From NCBI RefSeq assembly GCF_010820665.1, contig NZ_JAAIKC010000008.1, forward strand, positions 124,001 to 188,000: a stretch of 64,000 nt of DNA, written 5' to 3'. This DNA is from Paenibacillus sp. SYP-B3998. GTDB taxonomy: Bacteria > Bacillota > Bacilli > Paenibacillales > NBRC-103111. How positions within the stretch are numbered: position 1 is the first letter of the stretch; every line of letters begins with the position of its first letter. Both the position numbers and the translations under genes were made by a program. Below the pieces are notes generated by a model. It was not told the origin of the DNA. It did no database searches and saw only the letters and a list, made by a program, of their open reading frames with translations. This document shows, piece after piece, positions 52,365 through 62,629 of the stretch.

Positions 52365-53453
52365 ATGGGTAATCGGGCCTACAATTTCAATGCAGGACCA
52401 GCGGCACTTCCGCTAGAAGTTCTGCGGAAAGCACAGGAGGAGCTTGTCGAATTCAAAGGAATCGGCATGTCCATTATGGAAATTTCTCATCGCAGCGCGG
52501 AGTACGAGCAAGTACATAATGAAACACAGCAATTGCTCAAACAAATTTTTGGCATTCCAGATGGCTATCAAGTGCAATTTCTACAAGGTGGCGCGAGCAC
52601 GCAATTCGCCATGATTCCGCTGAACTTTTTGAAACCTGACAAAGTAGGCAGCTATGTACTTACTGGGGCATGGGCTGAGAAAGCTGTGCAAGAGGCGAGC
52701 CTGTTTGGTGAAGCTGCTATCGCGGCTAGCTCTAAAGAACAAAAATTTATGAAAATTCCAGATCTGAGCGAGATTCATCTTCGTTCGGATTCCGCTTATC
52801 TCCATCTGACTTCCAATGAAACTATTGAGGGTGCACAGTTCCAAAGCTACCCGGACACAGGCAATATTCCGCTCATCGCAGATATGTCCAGCGACATCTT
52901 GAGCCGACCAGTCGATGTGTCCAAATTTAGCATGATCTATGCAGGGGCTCAGAAGAATCTTGGTCCATCTGGTGTTACTGTCGTTATTGTCAAAGAGGAC
53001 ATGCTGCACGATTTACCAAAAACGATTCCTACAATGCTGCGCTATGAAACGCACAGCAAAAATAACTCCTTGTACAATACGCCGCCAGTGTATTCAATTT
53101 ACATTATGAACCTTGTGCTGAAATGGATTCAGGAGCAAGGCGGCCTAACTGTCATTGAGAAAAATAATCTTGAAAAATCAGGCCTAATCTATGACGCTAT
53201 AGATCAAAGCGGTGGCTTCTATAGGGGACCAGTTGATAAAGGCAGTCGTTCGACGATGAACATTACCTTCCGCCTGCAGGACGAAGAGCTTGAGAAGAAA
53301 TTCATTAAGGAAACAGAACAACATGGTTTTATAGGTTTGAAAGGACATCGCAGTGTAGGCGGCTTGAGAGCCTCGACCTACAATGCAGTTCCTTACTCCT
53401 CATGTAAAGCATTATCCGATTTCATGACCGATTTCCAAAAACGAAACGGCTAG
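52365..53453 (+). CDS. serC: Phosphoserine aminotransferase
   Basis: A 362-residue PLP enzyme of serine biosynthesis converting 3-phosphohydroxypyruvate to phosphoserine. It starts YNFNAGPAALP and has MEISHRSAEY, QGGASTQFAM and the PLP-binding Lys197 in YAGAQKNLGPSG. GHRSVGGLRAS binds substrate near the C-terminus. It is monocistronic, between its own promoter and a strong terminator. Confidence 0.96.
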   Translation: MGNRAYNFNAGPAALPLEVLRKAQEELVEFKGIGMSIMEISHRSAEYEQVHNETQQLLKQIFGIPDGYQVQFLQGGASTQFAMIPLNFLKPDKVGSYVLTGAWAEKAVQEASLFGEAAIAASSKEQKFMKIPDLSEIHLRSDSAYLHLTSNETIEGAQFQSYPDTGNIPLIADMSSDILSRPVDVSKFSMIYAGAQKNLGPSGVTVVIVKEDMLHDLPKTIPTMLRYETHSKNNSLYNTPPVYSIYIMNLVLKWIQEQGGLTVIEKNNLEKSGLIYDAIDQSGGFYRGPVDKGSRSTMNITFRLQDEELEKKFIKETEQHGFIGLKGHRSVGGLRASTYNAVPYSSCKALSDFMTDFQKRNG

Positions 53454-53485
53454 TAGATAGAATCCGTTTGTGATCTTCGTTAATA

Positions 53486-53527
53486 AGCTATTCATGACGC
53501 ACTCAGGTGCTCGTGAATGGCTTTTTT
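53486..53527 (+). terminator. Terminator of serC
   Basis: AGCTATTCATGA-C-GCAC pairs with GTGC-T-CGTGAATGGCT, followed by six Ts. I see no gene or clear signal in the following 320 bases (53528-53847). Confidence 0.88.
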
Positions 53528-53847
53528 GGTGCTGGATGAATATGTAGGCATAGAACAAAAAATGATCGGTTAGAGGCCCTATTGAGACTCTAATAGACAT
53601 CATCATCCTTCGTTTAATGTAAGGGCTAGAGGTTGTATTTTTAGGGTTCGAAGGTTACCAAAATGTACTTGACTATTGTTGATTAGGGGGATATTATGGA
53701 GAGCCATCTAGATGTTGTGACATTCGACAAATAGGAATTTGCAAGTAAAAAATTTTTGGATTTGTTGCAAACCTTGAGAGCCGCATCCTGCTTAGGTTTT
53801 GGTGTTTAGAGGGCAGGGAGAAGGTGAGTGTTGCCGGTTTTTATGCA

Positions 53848-53874
53848 TTGACAAACACAATATATTGATATAAA
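53848..53874 (+). promoter_or_regulatory. Promoter of the nrd operon
   Basis: TTGACA (53848-53853), a 15-base spacer and TATAAA (53869-53874). It lies just upstream of the cobalamin riboswitch. The spacer is short but both hexamers are good. Confidence 0.6.
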
Positions 53875-53902
53875 TTTGAATCTATCAACTACATATCGTG
53901 AT

Positions 53903-54085
53903 GAAAAGGCGTGATCACGTTTCAAAGAATCGTGACTACTTAATAGGGAAAGTCAGGTTAAAAGCCTGCGCGGTCCCGCCACTGTAAGGAAAAACACCTC
54001 TTCGAAAATCCGCAGGTCTTGTCGAATAGACGGCCTGAAAAGATGGAAGAAGTAGATGATTCCGAGCCAGATGACCTGCCTTTTC
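53903..54085 (+). promoter_or_regulatory. Cobalamin (B12) riboswitch aptamer
   Basis: Closing helix GAAAAGGC (53903-53910) with GCCTTTTC (54078-54085). In between are the conserved ATAGGGAA, GCCTGCGCGGTCCCGCCACT core and the B12 box AGCCAGATGACCTGCC near 54065-54080. The fit to the family is strong. It precedes genes for B12-independent ribonucleotide reductase, so high cobalamin should lower their expression. Confidence 0.95.
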
Positions 54086-54167
54086 TTGTGACATATCCCC
54101 TACGGCAGATAGGCGGCTGTGACGACTCCCACTTGCGCGGCAAGCGTTTATTTTCGCATGTCTTCTG

Positions 54168-54208
54168 TGGCGTATTCGGTCCTTGTTTATGCCGAGTGCG
54201 TCATTTTT
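54168..54208 (+). terminator. Terminator of the cobalamin riboswitch
   Basis: TGGCGTATTCGG (54168-54179) pairs over 12 positions, three of them G-T, with CCGAGTGCGTCA (54192-54203), then five Ts. It lies 83 bases after the aptamer and 74 before nrdI, the right place for the expression platform. Confidence 0.75.
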
Positions 54209-54281
54209 ATTTGTTCATGATACCTTTGCTTACATAGACCACTAAGATAGAAGTTTAAGATAGAGAAGGAGACAAATTCCT

Positions 54282-54641
54282 ATGCTGATTGCGTACGATT
54301 CAAAAACGGGTAATGTTCGTAGATTTATCGCCAAGCTGCAGATGCCAGCGGTTCAAATCGAGGAAGCCTTGAAGATGGACGAGCCATTTGTTCTCGTAAC
54401 CTACACAACTGGTTTTGGTCAAATTCCACAGAAGGTTGCTTCATTCCTAGAACAAAATCACCCGCGTATGATCGGCGTAGCAGCCAGTGGTAATCGCAAC
54501 TGGGGAGATGGTTTTGCGAAAAGCGCAGATACGATCTCAGAACTATATGATGTACCTGTGTTAACGAAATTTGAATTATCCGGCACCAAAAATGACGTAG
54601 AACGCTTTGTACAGGGGGTAAATGCAATTGCGGCACATTGA
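54282..54641 (+). CDS. nrdI: NrdI flavodoxin-like protein for class Ib ribonucleotide reductase
   Basis: A 119-residue flavodoxin-like protein that supplies the oxidant for assembling the dimanganese-tyrosyl cofactor of NrdF. YDSKTGNVRRF binds the FMN phosphate. VTYTTGFGQIP and ASGNRNWGDGFAKSAD are NrdI signatures. AAGGAG precedes ATG 54282. It overlaps nrdE by 20 bases and opens the riboswitch-controlled operon. Confidence 0.93.
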   Translation: MLIAYDSKTGNVRRFIAKLQMPAVQIEEALKMDEPFVLVTYTTGFGQIPQKVASFLEQNHPRMIGVAASGNRNWGDGFAKSADTISELYDVPVLTKFELSGTKNDVERFVQGVNAIAAH

Positions 54642-56712
54642 GCTTAATAACCAATTAATGCAACGCGGAGCGGATGGTTTTTTTCAATTAGAGAAGGATA
54701 AGGAAGCTGTTCAAGTATTTATGGAGGAAGTTCAAGGCAGCAGCATCGCGTTTCCTGACACCACTTCCAAGGTGCGTTATATGATCGATAATAACTTCTA
54801 TGAGGACGTATATAAACATTATACAGAAGCGGAAGTTGAGCATATTTATCAAGTAACTCATGAATCGACGTTTGAATTCGCCTCCTATATGGCGGCTTCG
54901 AAATTTTATACAGACTATGCGCTGCGCAGTGACGACAAGACGCTATATCTAGAGCACTACCCGGATCGCGTTGCGATTGTGGCCCTCTATTTGGGACGCG
55001 GTGATGTGCAGACAGCACGCGTATTGGCTCAATCGATGATGGAACAACGTTTGCAGCCAGCGACACCAACGTTTCTTAATGCAGGGAAGAGCCGACGGGG
55101 TGAAATGGTTTCTTGTTTCTTACTAGAAATGGATGATTCGCTTAACTCGATCAATTATGTGTTAGCCACTTGTATGCAGCTTTCCAAAATCGGTGGCGGT
55201 GTAGCTGTCAACCTATCTAAGCTCCGCGGACGTGGAGAGTCCATTAAAGGCGTCGAACATGCGGCCAAAGGAATTATGCCGGTGCTGAAGCTGATGGAAG
55301 ACGCCTTTTCTTATGCAGACCAAATGGGTCAGCGCAAAGGATCAGGAGCAGCGTATTACAACATTTTCGGTTGGGACGTTATGGAGTTCCTAGACAGTAA
55401 GAAAATCAATGCGGACGAGAAGTCGCGATTGAAGACATTATCGATTGGCTTAATCGTTCCGGACAAGTTCTACAAGCTCGCAGAAGAAAACAAACCACTG
55501 CATGTGTTTGCGCCTTACACTGTATTCCAAGCATACGGCAAGCATATGGATGATATGGATATTGATGAAATGTATGAAGAATTACTTGCTAATCCGCGTG
55601 TGAAGAAAAGGGTTGTCATGAGCGCGCGCGATATGCTGGTCAAAATTGCGACTACCCAGCTGGAATCCGGCTATCCATATATGATGAACCGCACGAATGC
55701 GAATCGTGATCACGCCTTAAAGGGGATTGGCACGATTAAAATGTCTAACCTGTGTACGGAAATTTTCCAACTGCAGGAGACTTCGGAAATTAACGATTAC
55801 GGGCAAGACGACGTTATTCTTAGAGATATCAGCTGTAACCTGGCTTCAATGAATATCGCCAATGTAATGGATCGCAAAAAATTGCGTGAAACGGTGCACG
55901 AAGGTATGATCGCTCTGACTGCTGTTAGTGATATGACAACGGTTGGGAATGCGCCAGGCGTAGCCAAAGCAAACCGTGAGCTGCATTCAGTTGGCTTAGG
56001 TGTTATGAACCTGCACGGTTACTTGTCCAAGAATAAGATTGCTTATGAGAGCGATGAGGCAAAGGATTTTGTTCGTACGTTCTTCATGGCGATGAATTAC
56101 TATTCAATTGAGCAAAGTAAAGAAATTGCTAGAGCGAAAGGCCAGAAATTCGATGGGTTTGAGCTTTCGGAGTATGCGAATGGCGCTTATTTCGACAAGT
56201 ACTTGACTACGGATTACCAACCTGTTACCGACAAAGTAAAAGCATTATTTGAGGGTATGCACATCCCTTCGCATAGCGACTGGGCTGCGCTGAAAGAAGA
56301 GGTGCGTGTACACGGCTTGTACCATGCATATCGGTTGGCGATTGCTCCCACGCAAAGCATTTCCTATATTCAAAATGCGACTTCCAGCGTTATGCCGATT
56401 GTTGAGCCTATCGAGACGCGTACGTACGCAAACTCAACTACGTACTATCCAATGCCTTTCATGGAAAGGGATAATTTCTTCTACTATAAGTCTGCTTACC
56501 AAATGGATCAGTTCAAGATCCTCGATCTCATTGCCGAAATTCAAACGCATGTAGATCAAGGTATCTCAACGATACTCCATGTGAATAGTGACGTTTCGAC
56601 TCGACAGCTTGCCAGATTTTACTTATATGCGGCGCACAAAGGACTTAAATCGCTCTACTACACGCGAACGAATCAGCTCTCCGTCGAGGAGTGCGTCAGC
56701 TGCGCGGTGTAA
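54622..56712 (+). CDS. nrdE: Class Ib ribonucleoside-diphosphate reductase, large subunit
   Basis: A 696-residue catalytic subunit that reduces ribonucleotides to deoxyribonucleotides. It has TPTFLNAGKSRRGEMVSCF and NLCTEI with the redox and radical cysteines, APTQSISYIQNATSSVMP, and the C-terminal shuttle pair ECVSCAV. It lacks an N-terminal ATP-cone, as expected for class Ib. ATG 54622 has GGGGG very close; TTG 54628 has better spacing and is a possible start. It overlaps nrdI and is followed by nrdF after 22 bases. No nrdH glutaredoxin gene is present in the operon. Confidence 0.95.
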   Translation: MQLRHIELNNQLMQRGADGFFQLEKDKEAVQVFMEEVQGSSIAFPDTTSKVRYMIDNNFYEDVYKHYTEAEVEHIYQVTHESTFEFASYMAASKFYTDYALRSDDKTLYLEHYPDRVAIVALYLGRGDVQTARVLAQSMMEQRLQPATPTFLNAGKSRRGEMVSCFLLEMDDSLNSINYVLATCMQLSKIGGGVAVNLSKLRGRGESIKGVEHAAKGIMPVLKLMEDAFSYADQMGQRKGSGAAYYNIFGWDVMEFLDSKKINADEKSRLKTLSIGLIVPDKFYKLAEENKPLHVFAPYTVFQAYGKHMDDMDIDEMYEELLANPRVKKRVVMSARDMLVKIATTQLESGYPYMMNRTNANRDHALKGIGTIKMSNLCTEIFQLQETSEINDYGQDDVILRDISCNLASMNIANVMDRKKLRETVHEGMIALTAVSDMTTVGNAPGVAKANRELHSVGLGVMNLHGYLSKNKIAYESDEAKDFVRTFFMAMNYYSIEQSKEIARAKGQKFDGFELSEYANGAYFDKYLTTDYQPVTDKVKALFEGMHIPSHSDWAALKEEVRVHGLYHAYRLAIAPTQSISYIQNATSSVMPIVEPIETRTYANSTTYYPMPFMERDNFFYYKSAYQMDQFKILDLIAEIQTHVDQGISTILHVNSDVSTRQLARFYLYAAHKGLKSLYYTRTNQLSVEECVSCAV

Positions 56713-56734
56713 TTCGGAAGGGGATTGAACATAG

Positions 56735-57736
56735 ATGAGCACCATCATCCATTCTACTAAAAAAGCCGTTAACTGGAACCGGCCTGATGATGATTTCACG
56801 ATTACTTTTTGGAATCAAAATATTATGCAGTTTTGGACGGACGAGGAAATTCCGCTATCCGATGATAAAATGTCATGGATGACGCTGAATAACGCGGAAC
56901 GCGACTTGTACATGAAGGTGCTTGGCGGACTTACGCTGCTTGATACGATGCAGGGCGGCGTTGGCATGCCTAAGATTCTGGAGCATGTGGACGGACTTCA
57001 GCGCAAAGCGGTACTTAGCTTTATGGGGATGATGGAGCAAATTCACGCAAAGTCGTACAGCAGCATCTTCACGACGCTTTCAACGACGGAGGAGATTAAC
57101 GAGCTCTTCCTATGGGTGGAGCGCAATCCGCATTTACAGTTTAAAGCGAACACGATTTCCCGCTATTATGAGTCGATTCATACACGCAAAGAGCTGTATT
57201 TGGCTATGGCAGCATCCGTATTGCTTGAGAGTTATTTGTTCTATAGCGGCTTCTTTTACCCCCTTTATTTGGCCGGACAAGGTAAAATGACGAGCAGTGG
57301 CGAGATCATTGACTTGATTTTGCGTGATGAAAGTATCCATGGACTTTATATTGGTGTCTTAGCACAAGAGGTTTACGCAGAGCTAAGCGCCAAGGAACAG
57401 GCTGAGGCTTACGAGATCTTGTGCAGCTTGCTCAAAGAGCTGCATGCGAATGAAGAGCGCTACACGGAGAGCCTATACGGCACGCTTGGGCTGGCGGAAG
57501 ATGTGAAAGCATTCTTGCGTTATAATGCGAATAAAGCTTTCATGAACCTGGGTGTTGAGCCGATGTTTGAGGAAGAGGAGATCAACCCGATTGTTCTTAA
57601 CGGTCTAAGCACGAAGACGAAGCAGCATGACTTTTTCTCCAAAAAAGGAAACGGTTATGTACGCACGATCCATGTTGAACCGCTGACGGATGATGATTTC
57701 AGCTTTGAAGAGCTGAAGGAGAAGGTTGAAGCTTAA
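56735..57736 (+). CDS. nrdF: Class Ib ribonucleoside-diphosphate reductase, small subunit
   Basis: A 333-residue radical-generating subunit. Metal ligands are the Asp in LTLLDTMQG, the Glu and His in [10 protein letters not shown], the Glu in VLLESYLFY and the Glu and His in RDESIHG. Tyr108 in HAKSYSSIF is the radical tyrosine. The C-terminal tail [10 protein letters not shown] docks into NrdE. ATG 56735 follows GGAAGGGG. It is the last gene of the riboswitch operon, ended by a terminator. Confidence 0.95.
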   Translation: MSTIIHSTKKAVNWNRPDDDFTITFWNQNIMQFWTDEEIPLSDDKMSWMTLNNAERDLYMKVLGGLTLLDTMQGGVGMPKILEHVDGLQRKAVLSFMGMMEQIHAKSYSSIFTTLSTTEEINELFLWVERNPHLQFKANTISRYYESIHTRKELYLAMAASVLLESYLFYSGFFYPLYLAGQGKMTSSGEIIDLILRDESIHGLYIGVLAQEVYAELSAKEQAEAYEILCSLLKELHANEERYTESLYGTLGLAEDVKAFLRYNANKAFMNLGVEPMFEEEEINPIVLNGLSTKTKQHDFFSKKGNGYVRTIHVEPLTDDDFSFEELKEKVEA

Positions 57737-57757
57737 AATTATTTGAGGAAACTCAGC

Positions 57758-57807
57758 AAAAAAGACGATTTTCAATTCGATTTTTGAATTGAAGGTCGTC
57801 TTTTTTT
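57758..57807 (+). terminator. Terminator of the nrd operon
   Basis: AAAAAAGACGATTTTCAATTC pairs with GAATTGAAGGTCGTCTTTTTTT with few mismatches. The following 120 bases hold nothing I can assign. Confidence 0.88.
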
Positions 57808-57927
57808 GAAAGCCAGACGGACGCCCTATCCTTGTATATCGTTTCTTTAGAAATGAAGGGCGATTGTAGATGCACTAGATATCTGACGCTTGTATTGACG
57901 GGCGTAGATGATTTGCAGTTTATCTAT

Positions 57928-58803
57928 CTACATACGAGGTGTTTTTTTAAACTGATACGGTGTCATACCAACGTGTTTCTTGAACATTTGGCAAAAATAA
58001 GAGAAGTTGCCCAGCCCCACAGCCCGTCCGATTCCTTGAATCGGAAGGTCGCTTGATTTGAGCAGCCAACAAGCTTGTCGGATGCGTCGAGCAGTCAAAT
58101 ATTCAATAATGCTGCTGCCTACCATTTGCTTAAAAACCGCGGATATGTGATTTGGCGATAAATGAATAGCCTGTGCGAGCTGGCTTAGCTCAAACGGCTC
58201 CATGTAATGGATTTCGATCCATTCCATGACCTTCTCTGCAAGGGAAGAGGACTTTACTTGGGAAGTACGTTCAGCCGATCGTTCATAATTGGTTAATGGA
58301 TAGGAAGTTTTCAGATGATGCATCAAGCTGATCAAGAAGAACAACTGCTCTTCAAGCAAGTGTTCCGGCTTGGCATGCTCAATATTTTGCTGGTGCGTAT
58401 GGAGTAAGTTATGCAAAGCATCCGTGTTTAATCCGCTTATGTTTTGTATGGACAAGGGATCCTTCCAAAGCTTCTGGAAAAATTCGCGTGTGGAAGGGAA
58501 CGCGACCAAACAGCTATCAAGCAGCGCGGGCTCGAAGACGAAAAAAGATCGGATATACGACTGCTGGGCTAGTTCGTTCATGCGTATTCGATGCAGCTGG
58601 AAAGGCTTGAAGTAAAAGAGTCTACCAGGTACCAAATCGAAAATTTGTTGTTCCACAACGACTGTTCCGGTGCCTTCGTGAACAATGAGAATTTCCATAC
58701 CTTGGTGTGCGTGGTAGATTTCAGCGAATGCATTTGTTCGATTTCGATAAAATTGAAGATGTGCAGGGTGCTGATTAAGGTTCAAGTAATTCATGACCTT
58801 CAT
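57928..58803 (-). CDS. AraC family transcriptional regulator
   Basis: A 291-residue regulator. Residues 1-165 are a cupin-like ligand domain (FAEIYHAHQGMEILIVHEGTG, LFYFKPFQLHRI). Residues about 190-288 are two helix-turn-helix units (FELSQLAQAIHLSPNHISAVFKQ and GLGNFSYFCQMFKKHVGMTPYQF). It is divergent from the GH2 gene with 131 bases between, so it very likely controls the glycan locus in response to a sugar. GGAG precedes the ATG. Confidence 0.92.
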   Translation of the reverse strand: MKVMNYLNLNQHPAHLQFYRNRTNAFAEIYHAHQGMEILIVHEGTGTVVVEQQIFDLVPGRLFYFKPFQLHRIRMNELAQQSYIRSFFVFEPALLDSCLVAFPSTREFFQKLWKDPLSIQNISGLNTDALHNLLHTHQQNIEHAKPEHLLEEQLFFLISLMHHLKTSYPLTNYERSAERTSQVKSSSLAEKVMEWIEIHYMEPFELSQLAQAIHLSPNHISAVFKQMVGSSIIEYLTARRIRQACWLLKSSDLPIQGIGRAVGLGNFSYFCQMFKKHVGMTPYQFKKTPRM

Positions 58804-58934
58804 GCTCCGAATGACTCCCCTCTTCTTAAGTAACTAAATCATAATTTAACAACATTTTATCATAAGATCACTACACTCTGTTCGATTGATTTTTGCTATA
58901 CTGAGGGCAACAATTTTATCGGGAGTGATGGGCA

Positions 58935-61442
58935 TTGCTTGGCCAACGTTTGATTCAAAATTGGGAGCACTACTGTGGGAGTTTGGGAGGCGTGTGGGAG
59001 GTATGGCGGGGCGAAAAGCTTCAAAATCACTATAACGTGCCATGGAAGGAAACGGAGCTTCCACATTCTTATAATGCCTTGGATACCATGGACCCGGACA
59101 ACAAGTACTATCAAGGGCAGGGCTGGTATCGGACGAAGCTGGAGGTGAACAATCCGTATCCGAGAGGACGAACACTGCTGCACTTCGAAGGGGCTGGACA
59201 GCGTTCTAACGTATATGTTTATACCCAGCAGGTAGGAGAACACCTAGGAGGGTATGACGAGTTCACGATCGATATTACAGAGGCTACGGCTCAGGCGCAG
59301 ACAATCGAACGCTATGACGGTAAAGTTCCAGTAGCCGTTATGTGCGATAACACCCGTGAGCTTGAGACGATTCCATCAGATGCCAATGATTTTCACCTAT
59401 ATGGCGGTGTGTATCGTTACCTTAACCTGGTCTATGTGCCAGCGGTATCGCTGGAGCATGTGCATATCGAGACAAACACGAGCAATTTGCAAGAAACTGC
59501 GGAAGCGGGCTTTCATTCAAAACCAACCTGCAGTGTGAAAGTTCGCGCCGCGTTGTATAATCCGGAATTGCTGAGCGATAACGTGCAGTTGACGATCCAA
59601 CTAAAGGATCATACGGGTAAGGTGATAGCCGTATCGAACGTGAGCTGTATGCCTTGGGAAGGGGATAAAGAGTTAACAGTCATCGAACTTGATTCACCAC
59701 AGCTTTGGTCGACGGATCGACCTGTCTTGTATAGCTGTACCGTGGCACTTTCGAGCGTTTATGGAGAAACGGCTGTGAAAGAGAAATTTGGGGTGCGTTT
59801 CTTTGCGTTTATCAAGCAGGGTCCTTTCAAGCTAAACGGCGAACGGTTATTGCTGCGTGGTACTCATCGGCATGAAGATCATGCCGGCGTTGGACCCGCG
59901 ATGACAGAAGCGATGATTCGCGAAGAAATGCTTTTGATTAAGAGTATGGGCGCAAACTTTATTCGGCTTGGTCATTACCAGCAATCGAGAATCGTACTGA
60001 ATTTATGCGACGAGCTCGGCATACTTGTGTGGGAGGAAATTCCATGGTGCCGTGGAGGGCTTGGAGGCGAGGCTTATCGGCAACAATGTCGTGATATGTT
60101 AAGCGCGATGATCTCTCAGCATTACAACCACCCATCCATTATTCTTTGGGGACTCGGCAATGAAAACGATTGGGAATGCGATTTTGATTATTTTGATCAG
60201 GAACAAATCCGAGGTTTCATGAAGCAGCTTCATGATCTGTCACACCAGTTGGATGAAGGGCGTCTAACCGCGATACGAAGATGCGAGTTTTGCAAAGACA
60301 TTATTGATGTCTATTCGCCTTCAATATGGGCAGGGTGGTATCGGGGGATATACACAGACTACGAGGGAAGCTGCCGGACGGCTTTCGAACAGGTAGATAC
60401 CTTTTTCCACATGGAGTGGGGGGCGGATAATCTGGCAACACGCCATGTGGAGCAAACTTACACGGGCTTCGCGTATATTCCTCGGGGCGATGGGGCTGCA
60501 GAGGAGCGGGACGGAGATTATTTGCTCACTGGGGGCGATTCGCGTGTCTCTAGGGATGGGGATTGGTCAGAGACCTACTTCTGTGAAATGATCGATTGGT
60601 ATTTGAAATGCCAAGAGGGAATGGATTGGCTGACAGGGGCAGCCCAATGGTCTTTTAAGGATTTTGCTACACCTGTCCGTCCGGATTCTCCGATTCCTTA
60701 TCTGAACATGAAGGGAGTCGTTGAACGAGATTGGACGAAGAAAGAAGCCTTTTATGTATTTCAATCCTATTGGACGAAGGACCCTATGGTACGCATTTAT
60801 GGTCACACCATGCCAGTTCGCTGGGGTACACAAGAGGAGCTGAAGTGCCTGAAGGTGTACTCGAACTGTTCGAAGGCGGAGTTGTTCCTTAACGGGGTTA
60901 GCTTAGGTGTGAGGCAGCGGGATTCTAATGACTTTCCATGTGCGGGTCTACGTTGGCATACATCCTTTAATCCTGGCATTAATCATGTGCAAGTCATCGC
61001 TGAGAAGGACGACATCATCGTGAAAGATGAGCTGGTCTTTAACTATCAGACAGAGTCATGGGGAGAGCCGACGGAACTTAAGCTAACAACAGAGAAGCAG
61101 GATGATGGCCGTATCTATGTGGAGGCGCGTATGTTCGACGAGAAGGGTGTCTTTTGTCCGAATGCTGCTCATTTTGTTCGATTCGGGCTTTGTGGAGATG
61201 GCAGGCTTCTGGATGGCCTTGGCACGATTCATGGTTCACGGCTCGTTCAACTGGCAAGCGGACATGCAGGTATTTATGTCGATCCGCAGGGTGGAAGACA
61301 GGCCGCGATCGGCGAGACTGCGTTCGTGTCTGCGGGCGGGCCGTCAATAGCTGCTGTAAAAGCAAGCACGCATGCTTATAAGCCAGTTTCTGTCTTGAGC
61401 GCAAAATGCGAAGGCATGGCTACGGCCTTTATTAACATATAG
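58935..61442 (+). CDS. Glycoside hydrolase family 2 (beta-galactosidase / beta-glucuronidase-like)
   Basis: An 835-residue retaining glycosidase with the usual GH2 order: sugar-binding jelly-roll (about 1-180), Ig-like domain (about 180-290), TIM barrel (about 290-620) and C-terminal Ig-like domains. Predicted acid/base is Glu410 in WGLGNEND and the nucleophile is Glu494 in FHMEWGAD. RGTHRHEDH and NFIRLGHYQQS are barrel signatures. No signal peptide, so it acts in the cytoplasm. TTG 58935 lies nine bases after GGGAG; the ATG at 58928 is in another frame. The specific sugar cannot be read. TATACT at 58897-58902 may be its -10. Confidence 0.9.
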   Translation: MLGQRLIQNWEHYCGSLGGVWEVWRGEKLQNHYNVPWKETELPHSYNALDTMDPDNKYYQGQGWYRTKLEVNNPYPRGRTLLHFEGAGQRSNVYVYTQQVGEHLGGYDEFTIDITEATAQAQTIERYDGKVPVAVMCDNTRELETIPSDANDFHLYGGVYRYLNLVYVPAVSLEHVHIETNTSNLQETAEAGFHSKPTCSVKVRAALYNPELLSDNVQLTIQLKDHTGKVIAVSNVSCMPWEGDKELTVIELDSPQLWSTDRPVLYSCTVALSSVYGETAVKEKFGVRFFAFIKQGPFKLNGERLLLRGTHRHEDHAGVGPAMTEAMIREEMLLIKSMGANFIRLGHYQQSRIVLNLCDELGILVWEEIPWCRGGLGGEAYRQQCRDMLSAMISQHYNHPSIILWGLGNENDWECDFDYFDQEQIRGFMKQLHDLSHQLDEGRLTAIRRCEFCKDIIDVYSPSIWAGWYRGIYTDYEGSCRTAFEQVDTFFHMEWGADNLATRHVEQTYTGFAYIPRGDGAAEERDGDYLLTGGDSRVSRDGDWSETYFCEMIDWYLKCQEGMDWLTGAAQWSFKDFATPVRPDSPIPYLNMKGVVERDWTKKEAFYVFQSYWTKDPMVRIYGHTMPVRWGTQEELKCLKVYSNCSKAELFLNGVSLGVRQRDSNDFPCAGLRWHTSFNPGINHVQVIAEKDDIIVKDELVFNYQTESWGEPTELKLTTEKQDDGRIYVEARMFDEKGVFCPNAAHFVRFGLCGDGRLLDGLGTIHGSRLVQLASGHAGIYVDPQGGRQAAIGETAFVSAGGPSIAAVKASTHAYKPVSVLSAKCEGMATAFINI

Positions 61443-61463
61443 TAAAAGAGAGGGAGCTAACCA

Positions 61464-62624
61464 ATGATGAACAAGACACCGATTCACTCTGAGAAGTGGA
61501 AGAATGCGGCAAGTATGAAGGAAGCACTGCCCTCAGTATGGGAAGCGCTGCAGGTTAAAGTGGATAGGATGATCAGGCAAATTGGCGCCAAATCACCGCA
61601 TGTGGCTAAGGCAGATGGCATCTATGATGATATGCGGATCGATTGGTGGACGTCTGGTTTTTGGCCGGGAATCCTGTGGATTATGTACGATATGACTGGC
61701 AAAGAACATTACAAAGATGCGGCTTGGAGTTGGGATGAGCAATTTGAAAAAAAGATGATTGAAGCAAACAATTATCATCACGATGTAGGATTTCAATTTC
61801 TGCCGACGGCGGTTATCAAGTATAAGCTGACTGGTGATCAGGACGCAATGCGCCGAGGGCTCTTCGCGGCAAACTTCTTGGCAGGGCGTTTTAATTTGGC
61901 AGGGCGATTTCTCCGGGCCTGGAATCAGGATAAGATAGGTTGGTCAATTGTAGATTCATCGATGAATCTATCGCTGTTATTTTGGGCTGCGGAGGAGACT
62001 GCTGACCCGCGCTTTGCACAGATAGGCAGGGCGCATGCCAATACGGTAGTGGACCGTTTTATCCGTGAGGACGGTTCCGTGAATCACATTCTTAGCTTCG
62101 ATCCTGGATCGGGCGAGTTCATTGAATCGCTTGGAGGGCAGGGGGCAGGACCCCAATCTTCCTGGAGTCGCGGGCAGGCATGGGCGCTGCATGGTATGGC
62201 TAACACGTACCGCTTCACGGGGGATGTGAACTATTTAAGAGCGTCTCAGCGAGTAGCGCATTATTTTCTAGCCTGCCTGCCCGATGATCAGGTGGCTCAC
62301 TGGGACTTCCGCGCAGACGAATCGCCTGTGGGCATCCCGCGGGACACATCGGCTGCAGCCTGCGCCGCATCCGGTCTTCTTGAGTTGGCTGATGCGGTTC
62401 CATCTGCGGAGGGCGCACTTTATCGACGGGCAGCCGAACGTATTCTGTTTTCCTTAACCCAGAGCTATGCAACATGGGATCAACCCGAGCACGAGGCGAT
62501 TCTCATTGAGGGTACGGGTAATTTCCCAGCCAGTCAGAACATTGATGTTTCATTGATCTACGGGGATTATTATTACGTGGAAGCCATTGCGAAGCTGCTT
62601 GGTTGGAAAAATCGTATTTTCTAG
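61464..62624 (+). CDS. Unsaturated glucuronyl hydrolase, GH88
   Basis: A 386-residue (alpha/alpha)6-barrel enzyme that hydrates and removes the 4,5-unsaturated uronic acid left by polysaccharide lyases. Likely catalytic residues are Asp107 in HHDVGFQF and Asp164 in WSIVDSSMNL. WWTSGFWPGILW, WSRGQAWALHG and FPASQNIDVSLIYGDYYY are family signatures. AGAGGGAGC precedes the ATG. It follows the GH2 gene by 21 bases. No signal peptide is present, so oligosaccharides must first be imported. Confidence 0.93.
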   Translation: MMNKTPIHSEKWKNAASMKEALPSVWEALQVKVDRMIRQIGAKSPHVAKADGIYDDMRIDWWTSGFWPGILWIMYDMTGKEHYKDAAWSWDEQFEKKMIEANNYHHDVGFQFLPTAVIKYKLTGDQDAMRRGLFAANFLAGRFNLAGRFLRAWNQDKIGWSIVDSSMNLSLLFWAAEETADPRFAQIGRAHANTVVDRFIREDGSVNHILSFDPGSGEFIESLGGQGAGPQSSWSRGQAWALHGMANTYRFTGDVNYLRASQRVAHYFLACLPDDQVAHWDFRADESPVGIPRDTSAAACAASGLLELADAVPSAEGALYRRAAERILFSLTQSYATWDQPEHEAILIEGTGNFPASQNIDVSLIYGDYYYVEAIAKLLGWKNRIF

Positions 62625-62629
62625 AAAAA

